Assembly (NCBI GenBank): GCA_012295275.1 | Contig: CM022673.1 | Span: 18,509,810 to 18,573,809, forward strand | From: Chrysomallon squamiferum | Lineage: Eukaryota > Mollusca > Gastropoda > Neomphalida > Peltospiridae | DNA: 64,000 bases | Direction: 5' to 3' | Made by a program: the position numbers and the translations under genes | Part shown: positions 47,200-60,765 of the stretch, one piece after another | Numbering within the stretch: the first letter of the stretch is position 1 | Layout of the letters: every line of letters starts with the position of its first letter | Notes under the pieces: generated by a model | Seen by the model: the letters and a program-made list of their open reading frames with translations, nothing else | Told to the model about the DNA's origin: nothing | Databases searched by the model: none

Positions 47200-48660
47200 G
47201 GAATATAGAATCCTTGGTCTTGCCAGAATACTTCTCCAGAATACTTTGAGATAACTTGGAAATTAAATTTGTATAGTTTAGATAAAATTAATTTACAGTA
47301 AAATGCGACTAATGAATTCTGAGTTATTCTTTAGTAACAGATTCGGCTTTTGTAATACTTTAACTTCTGTTTTAATTGCCGTCATCCATTCTTGAGGAAG
47401 ATAATTTAATATTAATTTATAAAGATATGAAATCTGTGAAAAAAGGTAAGTCAAGAAATGTCTTTTGAACTATTTCAGCTATTGCTGATATTTTAAGAAA
47501 TCCTGTAATAAATCCATATGTAATGTCAATAATAGTTATTACTCCACAAACAATGAAAAATTTCATAGATAACATTTTACTTTCAGGCCTGATAAAATGA
47601 TTGTCAAATAAGAGTTGTGTTACTATTTCGTAAAGATTTTAGAGAAGATCTTTTCTCGACTGGAAACTATATCCCATGCGGATAATAATTGTGTATAAAA
47701 AAGATTAGTTCTTTGTAAAGCAGATTTATCATACAACATTGAAAATAATGTACTTTTTGAGAAATTCTATCATTATAAATTTCCTCACTATCAGAATACA
47801 TTTTTTAGTAAATTTAATTTGAAAGCAATCTTTCTAATACGAATACCTTAAATGTTTAAACCTCCTGATTGTTTCTTTCTAGTCATAGTAAAATATTTAA
47901 TTAAAGCATATTTGTTTTCCCATATACATTTTTTCTAACTTTCTTTTTATGAATTTCACTTACTCTAATTGTAGTATCGTGAGTATGCTGATATATTAAC
48001 GAAGTACAGTTTTCCGATATTTGTTACCATTAATATTATCTTTACTTTTAATTAAACGATTTAAAGTTTCAGCAACTATTATATATAGCATCACAGAAAG
48101 TGGACAAGCTTGTCTTACACCTCAGGTGATAGAAAAAAACTACGGAGTTAAATTTTAATAAATAGTGATTATTCAAGAAATAAAATTTTATCCAGACTTT
48201 TTTTTCCAAACATTTTACAATAAAACTTTTTGTTACACTATCAATTTTTCTTGATCTATTTTCATTAAGTAACCTTCTTCATGTCTCAGTTCTGTTAAAT
48301 CTATTATATCTTATTGACATTAGATTTTATTTATTATATCTCTCCCTGAACTCAACATATTTGATCGGGGGAGATAAGGTTTGACATCACATTCTTCAAA
48401 TGATTCACTGGTACTTTTCGACATTTAGAAGTCTTATTGATTTATAAATTTTGAGGTACTTTTGTTTCCTTTCTTCTTGTAGAATAGACTAATAATTCCT
48501 GTTTTTATACTACGTGATAACTGTTCTTCGTTTGTTATACATATAACAATTTTATAGAATATTTGTTTTAGGACATCCCAGAATTTTTGATAAAACTCTC
48601 CCGTTAAACCATCTACACCAGAAATTTATTTTTATTCATGTTTTTCAGCATTTCTGTAAT
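47200..48660 (-). mobile_element. Non-LTR retrotransposon RT remnant (block 5)
   Basis: Collinear with the 3.8-, 14.1-, 25.8- and 35.5-kb remnants (for example TTTCTCGACTGGAAACTATA at 47651). RT block relics are recognisable near 48350-48640 on the minus strand. Confidence 0.65.
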
Positions 48661-48733
48661 TCATCTACAGAGATACATACATACATACATACATACATAC
48701 ATACATACATACATACATACATACACACACACA

Positions 48734-48767
<34 letters not shown>

Positions 48768-48780
48768 CATACACACATCT
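48660..48780. repeat. (CATA)n microsatellite at the LINE edge
   Basis: About 20 CATA units with CA interruptions, starting directly after a CTACAGAGA motif of the LINE remnant. The paralogous position has a (CA)n expansion at 38600-38690 and only a short seed at 15050. Confidence 0.95.
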
Positions 48781-49990
48781 TACAATAGGAAGATTATGAT
48801 TTCAAAGCCTAAACCGTAGCAGTAGCCACCAGTGTTTTCTACCTATAAGGTTGATATATGCTCGAATTTGACAGTATTTTTGAATAGTTTATACGAACAA
48901 TCAACGACAGATACCAACATTTTAAATACTGAGCTATAAGCCTTGTGTTAATGCATGATTTTAGGATAAAGGCACTAGTGATACCATTACACGGTGATAA
49001 CCACAAATATGTGAAGCCAACACCATCGAGAATAGTTTTAACATGTAATATCCACTTGTGACAATTGTACTATCCAACTTCACAATTAACTGAAATGTTG
49101 TTATTCTGTATGGGAACCAATATCTTTCTCCCTAAGTACATTTCCCAGAATTGCCTCAAAAGTAACATTAGAAAAGAAAAAACCCCAGAGAATGCGAGGT
49201 TTTCCCTTTTATATTATGATAAACCAAATAAATGACATTTATTTATGAAAAATTACTATATAATAGAAATATAATAGATATAGATATAGACAGATATATA
49301 GATATAGATACAGATATATAAATATATAGACATACATTCGTTTAGAACAACATATTTGGTGATGAAATAATAACTGTCTACAAATCAATCAAAACCGATA
49401 TAAATATTTTCGTAATTTACCTTGCATAAGTTAAGTTTGATTCACATCGTCGGTGAACAAAAATATTAACATGAGCAGAATGCTACGCTTCTTACTCTCT
49501 TGTAAAGTGAGTGTATAGCAAACTCACTGTTGTGTTGATTCACATTTTTTGATGACTTTACTGACTTTAAGGTCGTTTGTACCAGTCGTTGAGCAACAAC
49601 TGTAAGCCGTATTGCAAATGCTTATTTTCATGTTACTTTCTCAAGTGATAATAATCCTTCAGTATCTCCATTGCATCATCGCAGGCAAATGTATTTTACA
49701 ATCATTTATACTACAATCAGATATATTTCTGAAAAGTTCAATATTATCAGTTTTCTCTTAGTAAACATAGCACGTAAAAATTATGGGGTGCTTACATATG
49801 TTTCAAATTCTAGGATTATAGCCTCGAAAATTTAATTTTATTTTAATATTAGCAGACTTTTCTTTTTGATTCAAAATTCGATGGTTCCAATAAAAAAAAA
49901 TAAAAAAAATACAACAACAACAGAATGTCATAGGTAATCATTGAAAAATTTATTTTTATTAATTATGTTAGTATTCTTGTTAGAGAACTG
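48780..49990. repeat. Duplicated block left of galaxin copy D
   Basis: 48920-49260 matches 38820-39160 and 49370-49900 matches 28620-29100 and 17000-17390. An ATAGATATAGA-type run lies at 49265-49330. The '+ strand ORF' block is missing here. No gene. Confidence 0.55.
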
Positions 49991-49997
49991 TTTTCTT

Positions 49998-51215
<1,218 letters not shown>

Positions 51216-51219
51216 TTTT

Positions 51220-51972
51220 TTTTTCTGTGTAAAAAAGGAAAGAAAATTCACATTATTTATAACATTAATAAAGCAGCTCAATACTAGTAATGGTTAATAT
51301 TACATAACAAAAATAACAATAATAATAATAATAATGTAAAACGCATACATACAAACAACCTATTATGTGTGACAATTTGAGAATAATGATGTAAAAGAAT
51401 TGCTAATATAAACATTTAAAAATGTTCTGTTGCTAAACTATGCAAATTAGGCAGTAGTACTTACTACTAACCTGAAGATCCTGGATCTGTTATTACAGAG
51501 GTGGAAAATTAGATCGAATGCTTTAATGCTGTTAAAAAAAGAAAGAAAAAAAAGAATATTCACCAATCGAAGGTGAAGACAACTAATTATTTGCAGTTTT
51601 TGATACATTATAAAATGAATCTAAAATGTTAAATTTTCATACAAAAAAACGATAAACACTTCTAAATAAATGCTCACCTAATTTCTTTCCTAATCACAAT
51701 CGCGAAGTAAGATTAACTTATGTCCTTTATATACTGATCTGGGTTCCAAAATTTAACACTTTGATAACACATCTGAGTACTACGGCCAATGGAAATTTTT
51801 CTATTGCGACATTTGTCGTAACTCCAATAGGCGGAGAGATTCTGCACTTCCCTCTAAGTGACGAACAATATCAGATGAACGGTGACATAAATGTGTAGGC
51901 GCATCTATGTGTTATTAAATATATCCATCTATCTAGTTTGACTAATTGATACATATCTATTGAGTCACAACG

Positions 51973-52021
<49 letters not shown>

Positions 52022-52230
52022 AACACACACACACACACACACAAACAAAAACACACATACAGGCTCAATATATTTATTATATAAGGTTTTCGGGGACCTA
52101 TTTTAAGTTTTCGATCAGATGAAACTATTAACAGAGTTATCGTTCACAGGAAAATGAAAATAATTATGTTAATACATGTTTTAAGCTATGTTGTATTAAA
52201 CAATATGCCGTTGGTGAGACAGATTACACT
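51220..52230. repeat. Proposed intron 1 of galaxin copy D
   Basis: AT-rich DNA with an ATA run (51310-51335), the GGTTCCAAAATTTAAC segment (51745) shared with other units, and a (CA)n tract (51973-52060). No gene seen. Confidence 0.5.
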
Positions 52231-52240
52231 GGACACTTAC

Positions 52241-52480
52241 GCACCAAAGCAAGTGAGTAAGTATTTTATCAAATCCAGCTGCTAAACTCTTATCACAGCA
52301 ATGGCAAAGTTTCAAGATTATCTGCCGTGACCTCTGTGTATATGAAAGGGAACCGCGTGGTATGCAAGCTCCAACTTGTCTCGTCGTTTGTTTCTCTTCA
52401 GACCTCGCTTTCCTCTGTGGCTCGCGAATAATTATTATATTCCTGCGGGTGTCAGTGAAAACCGCAGAATCAGAGTCAAT
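52241..52480 (-). promoter_or_regulatory. Proposed galaxin 5' UTR exon and promoter, copy D
   Basis: On the minus strand the block ends TTTGGTGC|GTAAGT (exon end 52241). One C is missing relative to the other copies, yet a perfect donor remains. It lies about 1.0 kb upstream of the copy D signal exon. The sequence over 52340-52500 is nearly identical to 21790-21940, including a CTCGCGAATAATTATTATA segment, higher similarity than the surrounding DNA shows. Confidence 0.5.
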
Positions 52481-52990
52481 CTAGCAAGAACAACTTCACA
52501 ATCTCTAAAATTTTATTTCTTTTTCACACAAAACTCACCAAAACTTGGCCGCTAATTAACTCAAAAATCTAATCTAATTATTCACAATTTAAAGGCAGTT
52601 TATTTACTTACCATTGTTATACATTTTTTTTTTCAACGACTGTCCTTGCTTTATATTTTCCCTTTTCTATTAATAGAGTCTAGACATAAAAACAAATAAA
52701 TTTGCACCACAGAGTGCGCGCGTAATATTATTTTATTTTTATAATTTGAGAGGTTTATTAATTAATTAATTTATTTATTTATTTATTTATCTTACTTTTC
52801 TTTTTATTGGTTATCTTTTCAGCGGATGCCAATGACCCTCACTTTCCTCTGTGGCCCGCGAATAATTATTGTATTCCCGCGGATACAAAGAGTTAATCTA
52901 GCAAGAGAAGTTGACAATTATTAAAACTGTGTTTCTTTCTCACACAAAACTCACCTAACTTAGCTGCTAATTAACTTGACTCACAAATTT
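52400..52990. repeat. Partial tandem duplication of the 5' exon region
   Basis: 52405-52560 (CTTTCCTCTGTGGC(T/C)CGCGAAT…CTCACC) is repeated with divergence at 52840-52980. Each copy is followed by an AATTAACTC-containing segment, and a further similar stretch follows to 53180. It may duplicate upstream regulatory sequence of the copy D gene. Confidence 0.55.
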
Positions 52991-54400
52991 TAAAACTGTC
53001 TTTAAGAGTTTGACTTTCAGTAAAAGGTTATTACGGATGAATCTAATTATTCACTTATTGTAGAATTTAAAGGCAGTTTATTTGCTTATCATAATTTTTA
53101 ATATATTTTTTTCAAGACCTGTCTTTATGTTTCCATGCTTTATTAACAGAGAGTAGACATAAAAATAAATAAACAAAGTGGTGTGAGAGAGAGCGCGCGC
53201 GTAATATTATTTTATTTTGTATAGTTTGGAAGGTTTATTTATTTATTTATGTTACTTTTCTATTTATTGGTTATATTTTCAGCTATGAAAGATAAGTCAT
53301 TAATAATTACTTTTTTTCACTTAAAATGAAGAAACAGAAACGAAAAAAGAACATTATATATAATTTCTGTGGAACAAGCTCCATGTGAAAAAAATAATTA
53401 AAAAAAAACATTTTTAGAAAATAAATTTATATTGAGAAGATAGATTGTTACGGTTCAAATATGATACTGTCCCGTTTGTTCTGTGAACGAAATGTATAAT
53501 AATATTTACACTATCGTTGATATTAGTTAGCATGTGCATGCTAAAAAGTGTTACTGCTACATCTGTTATTGTTGTCATCATCATATTTCATGGAATACGG
53601 CCTAAGTGTAAATAAACTTCAGGGCAGGCAGCTGTTGTTATGAATATAGCGGTAACTAGTCTTAGTACATTTTTAATATTACAGATAATTTTAAAACAAA
53701 ACACATCTATACAGATTAAAATTATATTTACAATAGTTTTTGAGCTTGTTTTAGTTTTCTACTATATCTTGCTGCTTCTGATAAGATCCATTAGTATTCT
53801 CAAAAGTTTGAATTGATTTAATATCTCATGTGCAGTTCCTAAGCTAGGAGAGATATATTTAAAGGTGTCGTTTAACAACGTGGAATATGTCAGTTACTTT
53901 TTCTTTAAGTTTAAATTCTATAAACTATATACTTTCACTTTGACATCTAGAATGAAGCATTATCATTCATATTAATTATCATATATCGACAAATGCATTA
54001 ATAAATAAAGAATCCGTATATTAACAGTATCAGTTTTTCATAGTCAAGTGCAATTTTATAAACTGAACACTTTTCATTCGTGATTGAACGCGATGTTCAC
54101 TGTACATTTAAAACGTTAGTCTGTAATCAGGAGGGTAGCTAGGATTTAAAGTTAAGGGAAGCGAAAACTTTAAAAAAGGCGCCATGACACGTAACTAATT
54201 TCTTTTAAATTCATTATTCATTACAATCAAAACTCATTTAAAAAGATAAAAGACGAAGATCGGTGTTTTTTAATTATTTTAATTTTAAACAAAATGAAAA
54301 CAAAACAAAGCAATGTTTAAAATGTTTGACGCAACTACAAGAGTGTCTTTACTCTAGGCTTCATTTCAGCATTATCTATTAAGTAATTAATTACTTAACT
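52990..54400. repeat. Duplicated block right of the 5' exon (block 5)
   Basis: Collinear with 21980-23900 and 41450-43900. 53600-53800 is nearly identical to 41840-42060 (TTATGAATATAGCGGTAACT). No gene. Confidence 0.6.
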
Positions 54401-54419
54401 GGAGAGCAAAGGTTAGCCA

Positions 54420-54900
54420 GTCTACACTTCCGTAAGTTTTTGTCAGAGTGCGACAGCGATAATCAGAAAAAACAGCGATAATCATAGTGACATTACGGAT
54501 TGTTAACGAGAAGACAAAGAAGAGAAAAGAAAGTGAAACAAAACGTATACACCAGAAAAATACAACAGAAATGAAAAAATAATAAGGAAAAACAAAAATC
54601 GCTAACTGGAGAGAAAACAGAAGAAAAAAACGATGAAAACACAACAGAGAAGAATATTTTGAAGGACGCCAAAAACTATCGGAACAGAAAACAGTCAGCA
54701 GACGAAAGAATGTCCATCTAGATTAATCAAGCGAGGACAATAAGAAGAGAAAATTTGAAGTTTGGTAGAAAACAGATAACACAAGAAGAGACGAGCAGCG
54801 CGCGTGAAAAGTGTGTCAGAGAAAATATTAATAAAGCTATGAATGTGTATGATGAGATTATCAATATGCTATAGCATGTCTAAGAATTGAAAATATTTTA
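54420..54900 (+). mobile_element. Non-LTR retrotransposon ORF1 tail remnant (+ strand)
   Basis: Matches 44455-44880 (GACATTACGGATTGTTAACG; Lys/Glu-rich ORF1 tail) but is truncated at both ends. After 54900 the sequence switches directly to what lies at about 15140 and 26980 in other units. Confidence 0.6.
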
Positions 54901-56260
54901 TATGCATTTTGTTTTTTTATAATATTGTTTATTTTCTGATTTTCGTATTTTTCAACGAATAATACTTAGTCAAGTCAGTCACTAAGATATTACCACCAGT
55001 AAAGGATTTCATCTTCTCAGTACAGAACGGTTTTCATAAGTGCCTGAAATGAAACGGTGGAGTAAAACATACATCTTCCATGAAGGTTACAAAAATTACT
55101 GAAAGTTATAACTGCTATATGTTTCAATATGGATATTTCCACAAATATTTATATCTAATTTCCTTTTTCTTTCTTCTATTTTTCTTTTTCAAAATTTACT
55201 TTTGGTTTAAAAAATGATTTTAACAATTAAAGAAATAAACAGTTAGTTTTTGTTTTTAAAAAGTTTGTTGTAAATTTCGGTTTTCGGTACGAAATAATCA
55301 AAATAAAAAAAAATCCACACACTTCTGCATGCCAATTATTAGTTTTAAAAAGCAATGACATCGTTTCCTTAATAGTTCAGTACGTTTTTGTACCGTTTTA
55401 AAGCTTTTATCTTGCAGATGCTAAATAATTTATAGTCAGAAAATGTGACATATTTTGTTAGTAAAGCTGAACACATAAGGGTTAAAATATGAGCATAATT
55501 AATTTTATATTTACGGTGTCTAATCTGTTGTTTCTGATATCGAACCTCAGGTTGGGATTGACTGGTTCAGTCCTACAGTCCGTCAAACGCACGTGTTTTC
55601 CTTGATGCCATTCATGACCCACAGTTGTTTATGATGCAGACAGACTGTATAGTTAACCGATCAATAAATTATAACAGAGAAGGAAAAGTTTTAAAAATAA
55701 AGAATAAAAAACAGAACATATTCCTTTTTAATTTCTGTAAACCTGGCGTATTCTTATTTTCATTCATCGTGAAATCGCCAGAGATAAATAACCCAATAAT
55801 TTATAGATCCAACTGTGAGTATTATATAGATACATATAAACAACTTATTTGGTGATGAAATAATAACTGTTATTATTTCTATCGAAACATATACAAATAT
55901 TTTTGTGATTTACCTTGAATATGATTCACATCGACAGTGGACGAAAATATGAACATGGGCAGGGTGCTATGCTTTTTACTATCGTGTACAATGAATATAA
56001 AGCAAACTCATTATTGTGTTGACACTTACTGATTGACTATATGTTTCAAATTCAAGGATATTTCCAAGAATTTCGGAATAGAGTGATTTTATTTTATTAT
56101 TAGCTGTCTTTTCTCTTGTCTTCCTTCAAAATTCGACGGATCAAATTAAAAATAAAAGCAGAATGTTATACGTAATCAATGAAAAAATTATATTTATTAA
56201 TTATGTTAGTATTCTTGTTATAGACCTATGCTGTAAGATTTTTAATTCGTGTTTGGTTTC
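54900..56260. repeat. Duplicated block left of galaxin copy E, with '+ strand ORF' block copy 4
   Basis: 55020-55490 matches 16160-16640. 55500-55690 is a copy of the 39.35-kb ORF block (…FMMQTDCIVNRSINY then NREGK), with a CTCAG acceptor-like end and about 45 extra bases after the NREGK codons. 55900-56260 matches the sequence preceding galaxin repeat exons. Confidence 0.55.
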
Positions 56261-56262
56261 TT

Positions 56263-56739
56263 CTAGCAAATACGGCAATTGCAGCACGTGCTGAATGCTG
56301 CATCAAAACTTCGTGTTCCACAACATGCAGGACGTAGTCCACTTTTGGAGACAACGTTTCCCCCGCAGCACATGCTGAATGTTGTATCGTAGCTTCTGTG
56401 GCCGTATACAGCTGTATTTCAAAATTAATATAATGACTTTTACATATTTTAATTACTATTATCTGCTTGTCTCTCTTTTAGTCAGTCTTTTTCTATGTCA
56501 ATCTATCTGTTACACATAAATATACATATATCTATCGATCTATGCATTTACAATTACAATCGCTAATATTAAACCAGTCACTTCAAAGTGTTCAAAATGT
56601 ATTTATGGTGTGTATTTGTGTAATCGAAGTTATGTAAGAAAATTACCTTTTGAAAAAACCCACGCCGATGTTCCCCGTGGCTGAATGCATGTGATTATTA
56701 ATACAGCGACACAAAAAACCAATGAGAAATATTCTGCAT
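56263..56739 (-). pseudogene. Galaxin-like gene, copy E (frameshifted signal exon)
   Basis: The signal exon is 56739-56647, 93 nt, one base shorter than in copies C and D. A G is lost after the codons for MQNIS, so translation runs HWFFVSLY and stops. The donor AAAG|GTAATT is intact. The repeat exon 56411-56263 is open, with one 28-residue unit (CCGG, CCGT, CCNC), but the conserved first Cys of VCG is Tyr. The proposed 5' exon survives at 58164. A single-base assembly error could explain the frameshift, but the Cys loss suggests relaxed constraint. Confidence 0.7.
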
Positions 56740-56744
56740 TTTTT

Positions 56745-58160
56745 TTTTTTTTTTTAATTGTCTGGCGGTATTTATGATACTAAATAAACAATATACATTA
56801 CGTATATGTACATATTTATATAAAAATTTATATAACTGCAGTTATAATCGCAAATATTTTAAACTTGTAATAGTCTGGTATTATTACACTGTAATAATGT
56901 TGTTTTTTAATAATAAAATATAACATAAAAAGATTAAACTGGAAATATCCAAGTCCGAAAATTTGAAGAAAGAAACGCCATTTGTGAATTTATAATACTT
57001 TCCAGAGCCTATAATCTCTTTCTAATGGTTAATCCTACTAATAATAATATTACTACTACTACAACTACTACTGATACTACTACTACTAATAATAATAATG
57101 TAAAACACATACATGCCAAAAAAAAACAAACTATCACATCTCAGAATTTGTGAATAATGATGTAATAAAACTGATAATATAATCAATTTATAAATGTTCT
57201 GTTGCCAAACTATGCAAATTAGGCAGTTTTACTTACTACTAACTTGAAGACCCTGGATCGGTTATTACAGAGGTAGAGAATTCGATCGAATGCTTTAATG
57301 CTGTTAAAATAAAACCAATACAGTATTAACCAGTCGAACTAATTATTTGCATTTTTCGATAGATCTTCAAATAAATCTAATAAAATAATACGATTAATAT
57401 TCTAAACAAAAACTTTCCTAAAATATTTCGCGAAATAGGCTAGCTTATGACCTTCATATGTTGATCTGGGTTAAAACAATTTCAGACTTTAATAACACAT
57501 CTTAGATTAGTAATGGTGATAGCCAACGGAAATCTGTCAGCGCTCCAATAGGCGGAAAGATGTTGCACATCCGTCTAAGGAATGAACAACATGAGCTGAA
57601 AGCTGACATAAATGTGTAGTGCATCTAAATATATCCAGCTATTTAATTTCATTAATTGATATAGATCTATCGAGTCACAAGTGTAGATATGTACCTTGTT
57701 TGTATCATGCATTAATTTCGAGTATAATCCACATGTATGTGTATTCAAAAATATGTATATATATTGTTTTGGTCGTACACATATTTGAGCAGTTATAAGT
57801 AATTTTATATGTATTTTATACACAAACACTAAATCACAATAACAACAGTAAGACGCTCAGAGGCGCGCGCGAGCGCACACACACAGTGTAAACATAATAT
57901 TATATTATTTGATATAGATCTGTTACACAGTGTAAATATAATATTATATTATTTGATATAGATCTGTTACACAGTGTAAATATAATATTATATTATTTAC
58001 GGTTTTCGTGGACCTTTTTAAAAACAGAATCGGTCATTTGAAACCTACTGAAAAAGTAATCGTTCATAGCAGAATGAAAATAATTATGTTAATATACGTT
58101 TTAAGCTATGTTATATTATTAAACAATTCGCCGTTAGTGACACAGATTACACTGGAAACT
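56745..58160. repeat. Proposed intron 1 region of galaxin copy E
   Basis: Contains ACT trinucleotide runs (57040-57110), the GATCTGGGTT segment (57463), a triplicated ~44-bp unit (57885-57998) and CGCG/CA runs (57860-57880). No gene. Confidence 0.5.
57885..57998. repeat. ~44-bp tandem repeat, 2.6 copies
   Basis: The unit ACAGTGTAAATATAATATTA continues through TATTATTTGATATAGATC and TGTTAC. The three copies differ by about one base, so the repeat is recent. Confidence 0.9.
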
Positions 58161-58163
58161 TAC

Positions 58164-58330
58164 CCCACTAAAGCAAGTGAGTAAGTATTTTACTAAATTC
58201 CGCTGCCAAACACTGATCACAGCAAGGCCAAAGTTTCAAGATAATCTCCAATGACCTCAGTGTACATGAAGAAGGTACTGTGAATTATGCAAGTTCCCGC
58301 TTTTCTCGGCGAAAGTAACTTTGACCCCTA
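58164..58330 (-). promoter_or_regulatory. Proposed galaxin 5' UTR exon, copy E
   Basis: The minus strand ends TTTAGTGGG|GTAAGT (exon end 58164). The donor is preserved despite changes in the exon. About 1.4 kb upstream of the copy E signal exon. Similarity to the other copies fades after about 58310. Confidence 0.4.
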
Positions 58331-58539
58331 AATTTGGACTTTGAGTATCAGATTAGTGAACAGACAATCTTATTTATATGTATTTTGTTGAATACACTGT
58401 ACTTTATTAGAGAAAAAATAAATAAGAAAATGCACTTTTTTTATACTATTTTGTTATATTTTGTGCTTGAATAAGATTAACATTAAAGTTCAATTAATAA
58501 TATCAAAACATTGGTATTACAATGCATGTAGTAATTATT

Positions 58540-60722
58540 CTGATTACATTAACTCCCTCTACTTAAATCTCAAAGGTTTCTGACATAGACAAAAAATACA
58601 TATTTACACGTATATGGTGTTCACATGCTAATATACAGTATAATATAACAAAGTTAAAATATATATTATAACTTTCATTGCAACTAACAGAGTTATAATG
58701 CATAAAATTAAAGATTCTTTTTTTCTTCTTTTGAAAATTATTACTGTAATACAGGGGTTAATTTGTAATCTTCGGATTTTTCTGCATAATGTTCATAAAA
58801 CTAACTCAGACGTGAAATTATCTAAATGGTTGGATAACAATAACAGATGCAGAACCTATTATATTATGTTTAACAGTAGGTTTGTTACCGCCTGTAGAAA
58901 AATGCAAAAAATGTTTCAGTGATACATTCTTATCTAAAAATAACTATGCAAGTTACAAGATATCCTCATAAATCACTCCAAATAATTCAGAAAGAAAATT
59001 GACCTGAAGATGCTTCAATTTAAAATGATAGAAAACTTATGGAGGTATATCACGATAAAAAGACGAACATTTTCGCCTTTTCAGACAAATTTATTGATTT
59101 TACTAAATGTATTATAAATATAAATAACTATAAATCAGAATTTTATACAGAACAACATAATCAAAACTGCATGTACCTAGGTAAATATGGTCGAAATTTA
59201 TAGCTATTTTACCGGTATCTACACTGCATCTGTTTATCAGTTTGATTCCGAAAATCAACATGGCTCTTGGACTAAAAGACATTTGCAAATAAACATGGCT
59301 GACAAAGCCAAGAAAGTCGTACAGGAACTGTAAGCATTAGTGATGGCTTTATGGATGACTTTTCTCATGCTTTGTTATGTCAGTCATATCAAGTGTTGGA
59401 CCTGCTGTTAATAAAATGATAACAACATTCGTAAACAAATCGTAACGATCATAATCACTTTTTTTCAACAACATTTTAAACATATCGTTATAGCTTCAGG
59501 AACATGGCCCCTGTTTCGTGTCACAGAGAAAAAGCTTGGAATTATTATGAGCGTACGAGATAAAGGTCATCATTCTGATCTGTTATCTGGTGGATGTAAT
59601 AAGTGAAATAATTTTTGTGCTAAAGATGCCGACTGACAGATGTTACAGCTCTCACTCTTACCTTTGACTGATGTTAGTTTTTTTTCCTCTTTCAAATAGA
59701 AATCACTTAATTATGTTATACATGTTAATGTCAGAACCACAAAAACAAATTGTAAGTCAATAAGAATTTTCAGGGTTTTCTTCAAATTTTGTGAATAGAT
59801 TTTGATCCTTTGTATAATGAAATCATGAAATTTAGTTCTTTTCCTCTTGTGTCTTGAGTCGTGGAATTGCCTGTATACACTGGTACATCTAAGTGGCCTC
59901 GGCGGCCGCCTCCGGACAGCAGCCAAGTGGATGCCACATGGCGAGTCTCGTCAGCGGCAACTCACATTTGTTATCATGATCGGATTTCATCCTCATCTAT
60001 CTGCATACCTCCTCCAAAAACTAATCAGACGAACATAGGACAACAGAATATTCATTCCTAAATACATACATACCTATATATAAAAACACATCAAATACAT
60101 ACATCCATCCACATAGATTATTAATGCGAATAGAATTATAAACAAATTTGCTCGTATTGAATCCAGAAAATATAATTTTTAAACCGCCGTTTGTTACTTT
60201 TGACATTTGAAGCTGTGTCTAAATGTAAGTAATATTTTAACAGAAATGACACATAGGATTGTTTTATCATCTGCCTATATAGCACACAAAAAAAAAAAAA
60301 AAAAAAAAAAATATATATAAAATATTAATTAAGAACAATAGTATCACCATCAGCATCATACACGCATACATACATACATACGTACACACAATGGTGATGG
60401 ATGTTTTTATACGACATTCACGATGCTCTTTTCTCAACACGTACAACTGTTTAACCCAGTTTCCTGAAGGAGATGACTGATTCATATTAGTTGTTTACTA
60501 CTTGCATTTTCTGTCATGTGAAAGAATTAATGATATAAAACATGGAGCTTGAACAAGTAATGAGTAAGTAAACTAAACTTTTGCAGCGCTTTGCAGTTCA
60601 TAGAAAGGTTTTATCTTCTGCATAAACAAAAAGTAAATATTTAAATAAACTCAGTTAATAGTAATAATTATTAATAAATATGTCTTTCCACATGGAAATA
60701 TTAAACGATCCAGTGAACGCAT

Positions 60723-60765
<43 letters not shown>

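Noticed and set aside
23823-48780. CRISPR-like or satellite interpretation of the regularly spaced short repeats
   Set aside because: The repeats are simple di- and tetranucleotide tracts or diverged block duplications without unique equal-length spacers; the DNA is animal.
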